Assembly (NCBI GenBank): GCA_024232965.1
Contig: JACKQF010000008.1
Span: forward strand, 1 to 64,000
Direction of reading: 5' to 3'
Length of the DNA: 64,000 nt
From: Verrucomicrobiaceae bacterium
GTDB taxonomy: Bacteria > Verrucomicrobiota > Verrucomicrobiia > Verrucomicrobiales > Verrucomicrobiaceae
Positions 24,952-32,927 of this stretch are shown here, piece by piece. Position 1 is the first letter of the stretch. Every line of letters starts with the position of its first letter. The notes under the pieces are model-generated. The model saw only the letters and a list, made by a program, of their open reading frames with translations. It had not been told where the DNA came from and did not search any database. The position numbers and the translations under genes were made by a program.

Positions 24952-27900
24952 TTCTCGCCCCAGTTCGAGCAGACGCCCGCCTCCACCTCGATGGGCACCT
25001 GCGGGAACAGGGCGGCCATCGCCTCGATGAGGGTTTCCCGGACCAGACTGCAAACCTCGTCCGCCATCATTTCCGGTGCTTCCACGATCACCTCGTCATG
25101 CACCGTGGAGAGCAACCGCGCCTCCCGCGGAAGCCGTGATGCCAGCAGCACCAGCGCCCGCTTCATGCCATCGGCGCAGCTCCCCTGCACCGGCGTGTTG
25201 ACCAGGGCCGTGAAGCGCTCCCATTCGGAGGCGGTTTCAGGAATGAGGCGGCGGCGGTCAAGGATGGTCCTCACCTCCCGCGCGCCGGCATCGGCCTGGT
25301 TGCGGCTGAGACCATGCCACTGGCGCAGGTGACCATAGGTGCGGAAGAACTGGCGGCGGATCTGCTCGGCCTGCTCCATTTCCAGGTGGATGCTGTAGCT
25401 GGCGGCGGCATAGCGGACCAGGCCCGGAGCGCTCTGGCCGTAGAGAAGCCCAAAGTTCGCGGCCTTGGCCATCTGCCGGTCCTCCTTGGTTACCGTGTCG
25501 GCCCTCTTGCCAAGCACTTCCGCAGCCGTCTGCTTGTGCAGATCCACGCCGTTGCGGTAGGCCTCGATCATCTTGGTCTCACCCGCGATGGCAGCGGCGG
25601 CACGCAGCTCAATCTGGGAGTAGTCCGCCACGATCAGCTTGTGGCCAAGGGCCGGCACGAAACACGAGCGCAACTCCCCACGTCCCACGTTCTGCAGGTT
25701 GGGATCTTTGGAGGAGAATCTCCCGGTCGCCGTGCCAGTGGGATCGAACCGCCCGTGGATGCGGCCATCGCCCCTGGCGCAGTCAAGCAACGAGCGGGCC
25801 TGCTGCGCGATCTTTTCGGCGCCACGAAACTCCAGGATGAGTAGGATCAAATCGCCATCGTCCGCCGCCTTGAGGGTTTCCTCATTGGTGTTTTCGACCT
25901 GGATGCCGTAGCGCGCGAGCCCCTCGCGCAACTGCTGTGGACTGCCCGGGTTCAGGCGTGGATCGCCCAGCTTGTTGCGCAACAAGGCAGCGTGTTCGGC
26001 AGCGTTCGCCTTGGCCCGGGTTTCGATCTCCCGCAGTTTGGCCTGGTCGACGGCGATGCCAGCCGCCTCCATTTCGACAATGACCGGTACCAGTTCGAAC
26101 TCCAACCGCCCCACCACGTCGAGACGCTCATGCTCAAGATCACCCCAAAGCTTGTCGGCCAGGTCGTGCAGATAGTCGACGTCCCGGGCCGCGTAGGCGA
26201 GCTGATCCTCGCCGAGGAACATCGAACCCCAGTCGGAGAGACTGTGATCGGGGGCGGGCTCGATGCCCAGGTAGCGGTCGAGGCACTTGTCCAGGTCGTT
26301 GCCGGGTTTGGTGCCGGCACTGAGCAGGCGGGCGGCGACCAGGGTGCAAAACACCCGGGAAGCGCGCAGCCCCACCTTGTGGCGGAGCCAGAGCAGGTCG
26401 AACTTGGCGTTGTGGGCGATGATCTCCACCGACTCGAGGGCGAGTTTGAGTTCACCCAGATCGTAGCCGATGGACCGCAGATCGAGCAGCCAGGGGGCCT
26501 CGCCCCGGACGCGGAGGGAGAGCAGGCGAATGTCCCCCGCCCAGGGGTCCAACCCGTCGCTTTTGCGTGGGCCGTAGGTTTCCAGGTCGAGAGCTACCGA
26601 GCCTGCGGAGCGGATGACTGCGGCGATGGCCGGGAGATCCGCGCCACGAGTGATGACCCTGCCTTTGGGCACTTCGGGCAGGTTGGGCACATCCTCCCCT
26701 CTCCCCGTACGTACACTCTTTTTATTCTCTCTATTTTTATTTTTTTCCTCACATTTATTTCCCCCAGGAATTGGCAGAGCTACAAAGTGCCCGAAGTGCC
26801 CAATGTGCCCATTCGAGGAGTCGGTGGAGTCAGTATCCGGACCGCCTGAGCCGGGCAGCAGGCGGCTGAAGAGATCCCCCAGCACATTGCGACGTGCGGA
26901 GCTGCGTTTAGTAAACTGGTAGCGGTGCTGCTGGCTTTTGTCGGCGTGATCGTCAATGAGCATGACGACTCCATCCAGCTCCCTTTCCTTGAACTGCCGC
27001 AGGTCCTTACCCACCCGCGTTTTGGCACCTTTCTCGGCCAAATCACCAAACCAGGAGAAGGCCTCCGTCTCCGCGTTGGTCTCGATGATCTCGTAGATCT
27101 CCGCCTTGTTGATCCACTTGTCGGGGAACGCGGCGTAGCCAATCACGAACAGGGCACGCATCGCTTCGGTCTGCCGGTCTGCGGGCAATCCGCCATCGTC
27201 CAGGTGCGGCTCACATGGATCCCCCAGCCCGTGGAAGGTCATGATGCCGCCAACTACCAGTCCCCACTCTGGGAAGCTGTTGAAGGGCCGTTTGCCAGGC
27301 GGGCAGCCCCCCTCAATCCAGAGGGCCACCAGTGAATCAATCGCCGAAAGCAAGTCCGCCCGGTGCCGTCGCACCCAGTCGTGCAGTTCGGGGTTTGGAA
27401 AGTTCCGGCCATTGGAATTGTCGTCGGGAAACTCCAGCGTGATGCGCCGGGTGCGTGGCTCGACATCGGGGCGGAACGTGAGGCCGATGTTGGCCGACAG
27501 GCTGAACTCGATCTCGTTGGGCAATGTCAGGTCCGACTTCGCCTCGGTGCTGCCCAGGTTGCGGGCACCGAAGGTCTTGCTGGTGATGGCACCAATGAAC
27601 GCGGCGTCCTGAATGTGGCCCTGGCAGTTGGCAAAGTGCAGCATCCGCCGCCCACTCATCAGAGCGGCAGTGATGCGTTTGCGCGTCTCCTCGGATTCGC
27701 GTTCCAGCGGGGCGTCCTCGATGCTGCGCCCCTCATAGATGATCTGGGTGACACCGGCGAGGTAATCCTTCCCTGCCCTGGGCCGGTTGCCCGAAAAGTG
27801 CCACAGTGGAAACCGCCCGTCCCAGCCCATCAGCCCGCGGCAGTAAGGTGTCAGCATCCGCGCCAGAGCATGGACCAGGCTCTGCTCATCGCGGAAACCG

Positions 27901-29381
27901 AAGCCGATGTGAGCCAACCGGATCCATTCCAGTGCCTCGTCACGCGACATCCGTCGCAGTTCGGGCGTGGCTGGGTCGGTGTAGATGCGGAAACGGGCGT
28001 CGTATCCCGGCTCAGGCCGGGCAATGTCGCCAGCAGGCAGGCGCACTGGCAGCGGAAAATCCAAAATCCGGATGATCTCAGGGAGCCGCCGCCGCAACTG
28101 GGGAGCGGCAAGCAAACCGGCTGCGCATTCCCGGGTCATGGTGCGCGCGCTGAAGACGGGCTGACCGCTGTCACGATCCATCTGCACGATGCCGGTCTGA
28201 AGATAGTCCTCAATGGCGGTGCGTGCCTCAATGGGTTCGACCGCTTGAAAGCCAAGGGACTGGGAGGTTTCGGAAAAGCGCAGCAGGCGCACGGCCACCA
28301 CTCGCTCCGCCTTGTTGAACCAGACTTGTCGGGGCGCGATGATTTGCGCCACTTCGTTGGCAAACTCCGAGTCTTCCCGGTCCAGCCCCGGCAACTCGAT
28401 CCGCGGGCGGCCTTCGCGATCGGTCTGTCCCGTCTGCCAGACCCGTTGCACGCGGCAGCACTTGTCGACCAGGCCGGGCTGATGCTGTTCGAACCACTGG
28501 CACAAGTCCTGGACCGTGCGTTCCGCGCAGTGGGCGTGCAGACAGCGGAAGCCGGGCGGTTCGGAAGCGAAGATGGCAGTGTCAGTGCCAATGCTGTCGT
28601 TCAATTTGGAATGCTCATGCTCCCAGGGGCAGCGCACCGCCCACTTGTCTTCATCGGGATCGATGCAGTCACCAAGACGGCCTGACTGCCTGAACAGGTT
28701 TATGATGTCCAGAGTGGACAGATCACCGTTGAACCCGGCCCACCAGGGTGCCTCCTTTTTCGGACGACCACGTTTGGCCGACATGGGCAGCTTAAACCCA
28801 AACCAGTTGCGCAACTGTTCCCAGCTGACCTCGGGAATGATGCCGGTGGTCTCCCACACATAGCGGTGGCCGCTTTTATGGACGGAGGGGCTCAGCACGA
28901 TGTTGAGTCCGTCGAAGTAGAGTTCAGCACTGACCCTCTCGTTGATCTGGCAGGTGACCGCCTTCTTTGACTTGAGCACCGGCTCAGGCAGGTCACGGCA
29001 GACGAAGGTCAGGTGGGCACCGCCTCCCGTGCGTTCACGCGGCACAGTTGCCAAGGCCGGCTGCGCCGCCAGCCAGACTCTGACGGATTCCCCGGCATCT
29101 GGTTTGCTGTCGAGATCGACATGGATGAACGGAGGCCGGACCACGCAGCCGACGTTTGTGTGGCTGGTGCCGTTGAAGTGGCGCCGCATGAAGTCCTGGG
29201 TCACTTCCCCGGCACGATGGTTGCGCCAGCCCTTGAGCAGGGGCTTCTTGCCACGCTCCTGCTCATCACCGCGATCGGGCGGCATCAGCGGATGCACGGC
29301 CCAGCCGAGCTGGTCGTGGTAGAACTGCGCCGCCTGCAGGCGGTCGAGCTCGTTGATGGTGTCGGGGATGGCAAAGCTCAT
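24948..29381 (-). CDS. PrimPol-helicase-DNA polymerase A fusion, 1477 aa
   Basis: One uninterrupted protein carrying several replication activities. Residues about 14-195 are an archaeo-eukaryotic-type primase-polymerase: HVDLDS with Asp89/Asp91 and SPSVHKSGH with His168. Residues 251-285 hold a zinc-binding-like cluster (CPWEHEH, CLHAHC). Residues about 490-690 look like a helicase/ATPase of the D5/SF3 kind with a degenerate Walker A (GNRPRAGKDYLA). After a low-complexity linker (843-903) comes a 3'-5' exonuclease (LDLETYG, HNAKFD, YAARDVDYL; 925-1075) and a family A polymerase: VADYSQIELR (motif A, Asp1253), RQMAKAANFGLLYG (motif B) and STVHDEVIVE (motif C, His1428-Asp-Glu). It overlaps both neighbours by 4 bp. 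It would prime, unwind and copy the element's DNA. Confidence 0.9.
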   Translation of the reverse strand: MSFAIPDTINELDRLQAAQFYHDQLGWAVHPLMPPDRGDEQERGKKPLLKGWRNHRAGEVTQDFMRRHFNGTSHTNVGCVVRPPFIHVDLDSKPDAGESVRVWLAAQPALATVPRERTGGGAHLTFVCRDLPEPVLKSKKAVTCQINERVSAELYFDGLNIVLSPSVHKSGHRYVWETTGIIPEVSWEQLRNWFGFKLPMSAKRGRPKKEAPWWAGFNGDLSTLDIINLFRQSGRLGDCIDPDEDKWAVRCPWEHEHSKLNDSIGTDTAIFASEPPGFRCLHAHCAERTVQDLCQWFEQHQPGLVDKCCRVQRVWQTGQTDREGRPRIELPGLDREDSEFANEVAQIIAPRQVWFNKAERVVAVRLLRFSETSQSLGFQAVEPIEARTAIEDYLQTGIVQMDRDSGQPVFSARTMTRECAAGLLAAPQLRRRLPEIIRILDFPLPVRLPAGDIARPEPGYDARFRIYTDPATPELRRMSRDEALEWIRLAHIGFGFRDEQSLVHALARMLTPYCRGLMGWDGRFPLWHFSGNRPRAGKDYLAGVTQIIYEGRSIEDAPLERESEETRKRITAALMSGRRMLHFANCQGHIQDAAFIGAITSKTFGARNLGSTEAKSDLTLPNEIEFSLSANIGLTFRPDVEPRTRRITLEFPDDNSNGRNFPNPELHDWVRRHRADLLSAIDSLVALWIEGGCPPGKRPFNSFPEWGLVVGGIMTFHGLGDPCEPHLDDGGLPADRQTEAMRALFVIGYAAFPDKWINKAEIYEIIETNAETEAFSWFGDLAEKGAKTRVGKDLRQFKERELDGVVMLIDDHADKSQQHRYQFTKRSSARRNVLGDLFSRLLPGSGGPDTDSTDSSNGHIGHFGHFVALPIPGGNKCEEKNKNRENKKSVRTGRGEDVPNLPEVPKGRVITRGADLPAIAAVIRSAGSVALDLETYGPRKSDGLDPWAGDIRLLSLRVRGEAPWLLDLRSIGYDLGELKLALESVEIIAHNAKFDLLWLRHKVGLRASRVFCTLVAARLLSAGTKPGNDLDKCLDRYLGIEPAPDHSLSDWGSMFLGEDQLAYAARDVDYLHDLADKLWGDLEHERLDVVGRLEFELVPVIVEMEAAGIAVDQAKLREIETRAKANAAEHAALLRNKLGDPRLNPGSPQQLREGLARYGIQVENTNEETLKAADDGDLILLILEFRGAEKIAQQARSLLDCARGDGRIHGRFDPTGTATGRFSSKDPNLQNVGRGELRSCFVPALGHKLIVADYSQIELRAAAAIAGETKMIEAYRNGVDLHKQTAAEVLGKRADTVTKEDRQMAKAANFGLLYGQSAPGLVRYAAASYSIHLEMEQAEQIRRQFFRTYGHLRQWHGLSRNQADAGAREVRTILDRRRLIPETASEWERFTALVNTPVQGSCADGMKRALVLLASRLPREARLLSTVHDEVIVEAPEMMADEVCSLVRETLIEAMAALFPQVPIEVEAGVCSNWGEK
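26739..26746 (-). other. Slippery A7-T sequence at the helicase/polymerase junction (possible programmed frameshift)
   Basis: In the coding strand the codons for residues 879-881 are GAA AAA AAT, forming the heptamer A_AAA_AAT in zero frame. A -1 shift reads AAA AAA TAA and stops at once. That would release an approximately 881-residue PrimPol-helicase without the polymerase. The site lies in the AT-rich linker 24 codons before the exonuclease domain. Recoding is a hypothesis. Confidence 0.35.
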
Positions 29382-30619
29382 GCGGCAACCGGCGCTGAAA
29401 GGGATTCGTAAAATTCGAGAGCGGCCCGGCTGACGAACACGCCACCGAACCAGGCTTTGAGGTTGAGTCCGGCGAGCGTGCGCACCCGCGACACGGCCAC
29501 GTAGGCCTGACCGGGTTCGCGGGCGGCGCGCACATCGATGTAGGCGCTGTCAAGCGTGAGGCCCTGCGCTTTGTGAATCGTCAGGCTCCACGCCAGCCGC
29601 AGAGGCAGTTGGCTGAAGGTGGCGCTGTGGCGGTCGCGTGGATCAAATCGCCACTCGTGCAGACCAACGCGGATCGGCATGCCATCGCAGTCCACAAGAA
29701 CCTCTTCCCGGCCACAGAGGATGACGGTGCCGGTCTGTCCATTGACGAACCCGGCGTCAGGCTTGTTGACCGTGAACATGACCTTGGCACCGGGCTTGAG
29801 CAGCAGCCGCTCGGGGGTGAGCAGGTTCTTGCGCAGGAAGTCGATCTGGTGATCCGGTCCGGTGGTGCCAGCCTGGTAGACGGTCTCAGGCGCGTCGATG
29901 CAGCTGAGGCGATAGCCGTTCCACTTGTCCACCTGGGTGTTGTGAGTGAAGAGCCGGGGAATGTCCGCGCCTGGAAACTGCACGACGCGCGACGCGAGCA
30001 AATCGGCGCTCGCCGGGGTGATTCGTCCGACTCTGAACTCGCCCAGAGCGCGGAGAAGCTCAGGCTCGTCCTGGCGGTGAACCTTGGTCAGGTGAATCAC
30101 CGCGAAGTCAGCCTCGCTCCAGCTTCTGGTCTGGAAAGCCCAGTCGTAAGGCTCGGCCGGATTGGTCCGCACCGGCGGCAATTGCAAATAGTCCCCCGTG
30201 GCAACGACCTGGATGCCGCCAAACGGTGAGGAATCCCGCCGCACCGTGCGACAGAGCAGGTCAAAGAATGCGAGCGTGGTGCCTGACAGCATCGACACCT
30301 CGTCGATGATGAGTGACCGGCACCCGCGGATGCGGTCCAGTCCGGCACGCACGGAGTGGCGTTTGTCACGCATCAGCTCACGCAGGTAGCACTGCGGATC
30401 TTCGCCGCGTTTGGGGCCCAGCATCATGCCGCTCCAGCGGTGCAAGGTGCTGCCGCCCACGTTGAGCGCGGCGATGCCGGTGGACGCCGTGATGGCGACA
30501 TCACCACCAGCGGACTCGAGGAAGGTGCGCAGTTGGGTGCTTTTGCCAGTCCCGGCCTGGCCGGTCAGCAGCACGTTGCGCCCCTGCCCTGCCAAGTTAA
30601 GGAGGGAGGAAGTCTGCAT
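29378..30619 (-). CDS. PIF1/RecD2-like SF1 DNA helicase, 413 aa
   Basis: ATP-dependent 5'-3' DNA helicase of the PIF1 kind. Walker A is GQAGTGKS (20-27), followed by TASTGIAALNVGGSTLHRW (PIF1 motif Ia), SLIIDEVSML (Walker B), GDYLQLPPV (motif III) and a C-terminal TIHKAQGLTLDSAYID plus QAYVAVSRV (motifs V/VI). At 413 residues it is a minimal core without N-terminal nuclease. Its stop overlaps the fusion polymerase start (ATGA), consistent with a shared role at the fork. Confidence 0.9.
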   Translation of the reverse strand: MQTSSLLNLAGQGRNVLLTGQAGTGKSTQLRTFLESAGGDVAITASTGIAALNVGGSTLHRWSGMMLGPKRGEDPQCYLRELMRDKRHSVRAGLDRIRGCRSLIIDEVSMLSGTTLAFFDLLCRTVRRDSSPFGGIQVVATGDYLQLPPVRTNPAEPYDWAFQTRSWSEADFAVIHLTKVHRQDEPELLRALGEFRVGRITPASADLLASRVVQFPGADIPRLFTHNTQVDKWNGYRLSCIDAPETVYQAGTTGPDHQIDFLRKNLLTPERLLLKPGAKVMFTVNKPDAGFVNGQTGTVILCGREEVLVDCDGMPIRVGLHEWRFDPRDRHSATFSQLPLRLAWSLTIHKAQGLTLDSAYIDVRAAREPGQAYVAVSRVRTLAGLNLKAWFGGVFVSRAALEFYESLSAPVAA

Positions 30620-30629
30620 GGCGGGAGGT

Positions 30630-30779
30630 TCAGCCGATGAGATGGGTGCGCAAAATCCAGCCCAGACAAAAGCCGGCGAGCAGAAAAATGAGCCGCCACA
30701 GATCGGTATGGCGAGGACGGTTGGAGGCAGAGCGAAGCCGGAGCGGCTCTTCGAGCATGGAGGTCAGTAAGGTGGGCAT
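30630..30779 (-). CDS. Small membrane peptide, 49 aa
   Basis: A short frame fills the gap between the nuclease and helicase genes. It starts with ATG at 30779 and ends 10 bases before the helicase start. The sequence has a basic N-terminal half and one hydrophobic helix (DLWRLIFLLAGFCLGWILRT) at the C-terminus. No convincing Shine-Dalgarno is seen. The position in a tight operon and the clean helix support it being real. Function unknown. Confidence 0.45.
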   Translation of the reverse strand: MPTLLTSMLEEPLRLRSASNRPRHTDLWRLIFLLAGFCLGWILRTHLIG

Positions 30780-30819
30780 GGGCAGGGTGGGGATTGCGGA
30801 ATTGAAAGAGGGTTCCGGA

Positions 30820-31662
30820 TCAGGCCGCCTGGGCCGTCTCCGGGAGGGATTGCGGGCGGTAGTCCTTCGTGAAGCACCACAGTTCGCGGGCCGATTGGAA
30901 GGCCTGCCAGTAGGCGGTGTGTTCCTCGCGCGGCCAAACCAGCACTTGGACGGGCGTCGGCTCGACGGAGTTGATGACCACCGAGCAGAGGTCCTCCAGC
31001 TTCCGGCTGCACTCGCCCATGTGCTTGAGCGCCTGGAAGTAGGCCATCAATTGCAGCGGCCAGGTCTCGTAGAAGCTGGCCTGGTAGATGCCCTTCTTGT
31101 CGGGCTTCATCTTCTGCGTCTTGAAGTCGATCACCGCCCAGGTGCCTGAGCATTTTAATTTCGCCACCAGGTCGATGCGACCTGCGAAGCCGAACTCGGA
31201 ATGCACTGCCACGGCTTCCACCAGGGCCACGCGGTCGATCTCCTCGTCGATCCAGAGTCGCACCGGGTCGAAGAGGCGCAGGATGTCGGGGTTCTCCGGA
31301 AGCTCGCCGGTTTGCAGGTAAACCTCGATGGCGGCGTGGACAGTGCTGCCCAGATCGGCAGCACTGCGCACCTGCACGCTCATGTCCTGAACGACCCGCC
31401 GCGCGAAGGCATCAATAGGTTCGTCGTCCTGCTTGGGCAGGGTCAGGGCCGCAAGGATGGCCTGCTCCTGTTTCCAGGCGTCCAGGCCGGGCTTGGCCAG
31501 GACGCCGAGGATGTTGGTGACTGACGGGTAGGCATTGGATTTGCGGGCGTCACGCAGGGTGACGGGGCGCATGCCGTTGCCGTCCGCCCGGACCACCTCA
31601 TGGTAAGGGGTGCCATCAGGCAGATACCAGTGGGAGGCGGATTCGCGATTGATGAGGATCAT
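30820..31662 (-). CDS. RecB/Cas4-type PD-(D/E)XK exonuclease, 280 aa
   Basis: A nuclease of the PDDEXK_1 (RecB-like) family. Motifs are in the classical order: GSTVH (105-109), GRIDLVAKL with Asp164, and AVIDFKTQ with Asp179 and Lys181, then a helix with QLMAYFQAL, equivalent to the QxxxY motif. It probably processes DNA ends in phage-type recombination or replication. It is operonic with the SSB-like gene upstream (33 bp) and the PIF1-like helicase downstream. Confidence 0.82.
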   Translation of the reverse strand: MILINRESASHWYLPDGTPYHEVVRADGNGMRPVTLRDARKSNAYPSVTNILGVLAKPGLDAWKQEQAILAALTLPKQDDEPIDAFARRVVQDMSVQVRSAADLGSTVHAAIEVYLQTGELPENPDILRLFDPVRLWIDEEIDRVALVEAVAVHSEFGFAGRIDLVAKLKCSGTWAVIDFKTQKMKPDKKGIYQASFYETWPLQLMAYFQALKHMGECSRKLEDLCSVVINSVEPTPVQVLVWPREEHTAYWQAFQSARELWCFTKDYRPQSLPETAQAA

Positions 31663-31695
31663 GGTCCTGGGATCGGTTCAGGGTTTGGGCGGGGT

Positions 31696-32427
31696 TCAGT
31701 AAGGGATGGAGTCGCCCTCCGGCCCGGGCTGCTTGAAGCCCAGTTCCTCCGCCGCTTTCACCAGCGCGGCCATGAGGTCGCGATCCGCCTTGAGCGGCTT
31801 GGTCATCGCTTCGGCCACCGGCAGCCAGTGCTCGCAGAGATTGCGCACCGCCTCCGGATCGAGGTCGCAGAGTTCCAGCCCGTTGTGTTTGCCGACATGG
31901 ACTTTCACGGTGCGCCAGTCATCCGCAGGTTGCGTAGCCTGGGACGCGGGTTGGGCAACCCGGTTGTAGGTGGCGTCCTTCTCCTGGCGGTCCTTGACGC
32001 GGGTGTATTTGCCGGAGGGCTTCAAGTTGCTGCCGGCTTTGTCCGGGCGGATCAGGCCGATGTTGGCGTAGGTCTCGCCGTTGCGGCCATCGTTGTGGAC
32101 GATGACCAGGTGGGCGGTGCGGCCGATGAGGGTTTCGGTGTCGAACTCCGCCAGTTCGGCCGGAGTCAGGTCGCGCCCGAACCATTGCTTGAGAAAGGCA
32201 CGCAACGCGGATTTTTCGCCCAGCGTGGTGTTGAACCCGCGCGACCACACCAGGTAGGGTTTGCCATCATCGCGCAGCTCGGTGGTTTCAAAGACCAGGC
32301 GGAACTGGTCCTTGGGACCGAAATCAGTCTGCACGGTTTTGGGCGGCGTGACGTCCACACAGACGGCGGGGCCTGTGTATTCAGGGTGGGACTCGAAGGG
32401 TTTGCTGGATTGGGAGGTCAGTTTCAT
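31696..32427 (-). CDS. SSB-like phage replication protein, 243 aa
   Basis: The start at 32427 gives MKLTSQSSKPF; the upstream in-frame extension is Pro/Arg-rich and non-conserved in look. The N-terminal 130 residues are beta-rich (EYTGPAVCVDVTPPKTVQTD, QFRLVFETTEL, LIGRTAHLVIVHNDGRNGE), consistent with an OB fold of phage single-strand-binding or DUF669-like proteins. The C-terminus is helical. Context between an HTH gene and a RecB-type nuclease supports a DNA-binding replication or recombination role. Direct homology is not proven. Confidence 0.55.
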   Translation of the reverse strand: MKLTSQSSKPFESHPEYTGPAVCVDVTPPKTVQTDFGPKDQFRLVFETTELRDDGKPYLVWSRGFNTTLGEKSALRAFLKQWFGRDLTPAELAEFDTETLIGRTAHLVIVHNDGRNGETYANIGLIRPDKAGSNLKPSGKYTRVKDRQEKDATYNRVAQPASQATQPADDWRTVKVHVGKHNGLELCDLDPEAVRNLCEHWLPVAEAMTKPLKADRDLMAALVKAAEELGFKQPGPEGDSIPY

Positions 32428-32462
32428 GGATTTGGATGGATGGGTGTTTGAGGGGGGAGGAT

Positions 32463-32687
32463 TCAGGGTTTGGTTTGGCCGGGGTATTCCCCGGAAAGGA
32501 GGCGGTCTTCGACACGATGGATGTCGGCCAGGGCGTAGAGGCGGCGCTGTGGGCCGCGCGGTACGTCCTTGAGGCAGCACGGCTTTAACCAGCCGTTGCG
32601 GATGGCGTCATCAGCCGTCTGGCGACCCAGGAGCCGGTAAACATCGGCCAGGGTAATGACGCGGGGATTGGGGAGGAGTTTGGGCAT
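32463..32687 (-). CDS. Small HTH protein, 74 aa
   Basis: A helix-turn-helix-like N-terminus (ITLADVYRLLGRQTADDAIR NGW) is followed by KPCCLKDVPRGPQRRLYALAD, which looks like a winged-helix beta hairpin. Its size fits excisionase/MerR-like element regulators. It is the first gene of the minus-strand replication operon and sits beside a palindromic operator-like region, so it is a candidate for the local autoregulator. Confidence 0.55.
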   Translation of the reverse strand: MPKLLPNPRVITLADVYRLLGRQTADDAIRNGWLKPCCLKDVPRGPQRRLYALADIHRVEDRLLSGEYPGQTKP

Positions 32688-32745
32688 GTGGGTTTGCAGG
32701 GTTCAGAATGTCAATTGCCGCTGATTGCGACGTCCAGATTTATCC

Positions 32746-32866
32746 ACACCGACCGGTGTCATGTCGCCGGGCGCGACCTTGAAATCCGCATCCCATATGG
32801 GCGCACATATGGCTCCCATGCTGGCCCCGTATGGTGGATGAACCCGATGTCACGCGCCCATATGGG
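32746..32866. promoter_or_regulatory. Palindromic operator-like region between two divergent operons
   Basis: Two perfect CCCATATGGG palindromes lie at 32792-32801 and 32857-32866. Extended, they form inverted copies of GCGCCCATATGGG. Between them are ACATATGG (near 32805) and CCGTATGG (near 32828). A separate inverted repeat, ACACCG-AC-CGGTGT, is at 32746-32759. The region separates the HTH-led replication operon (left) from the SMC/kinase/regulator operon (right), so these are probably binding sites that control one or both. Confidence 0.55.
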
Positions 32867-32927
32867 AAGTGACACCCACAGCTTCTTCACTCGCTATCCC
32901 TGCAATGGATGCAATTTATCCAGGGTT

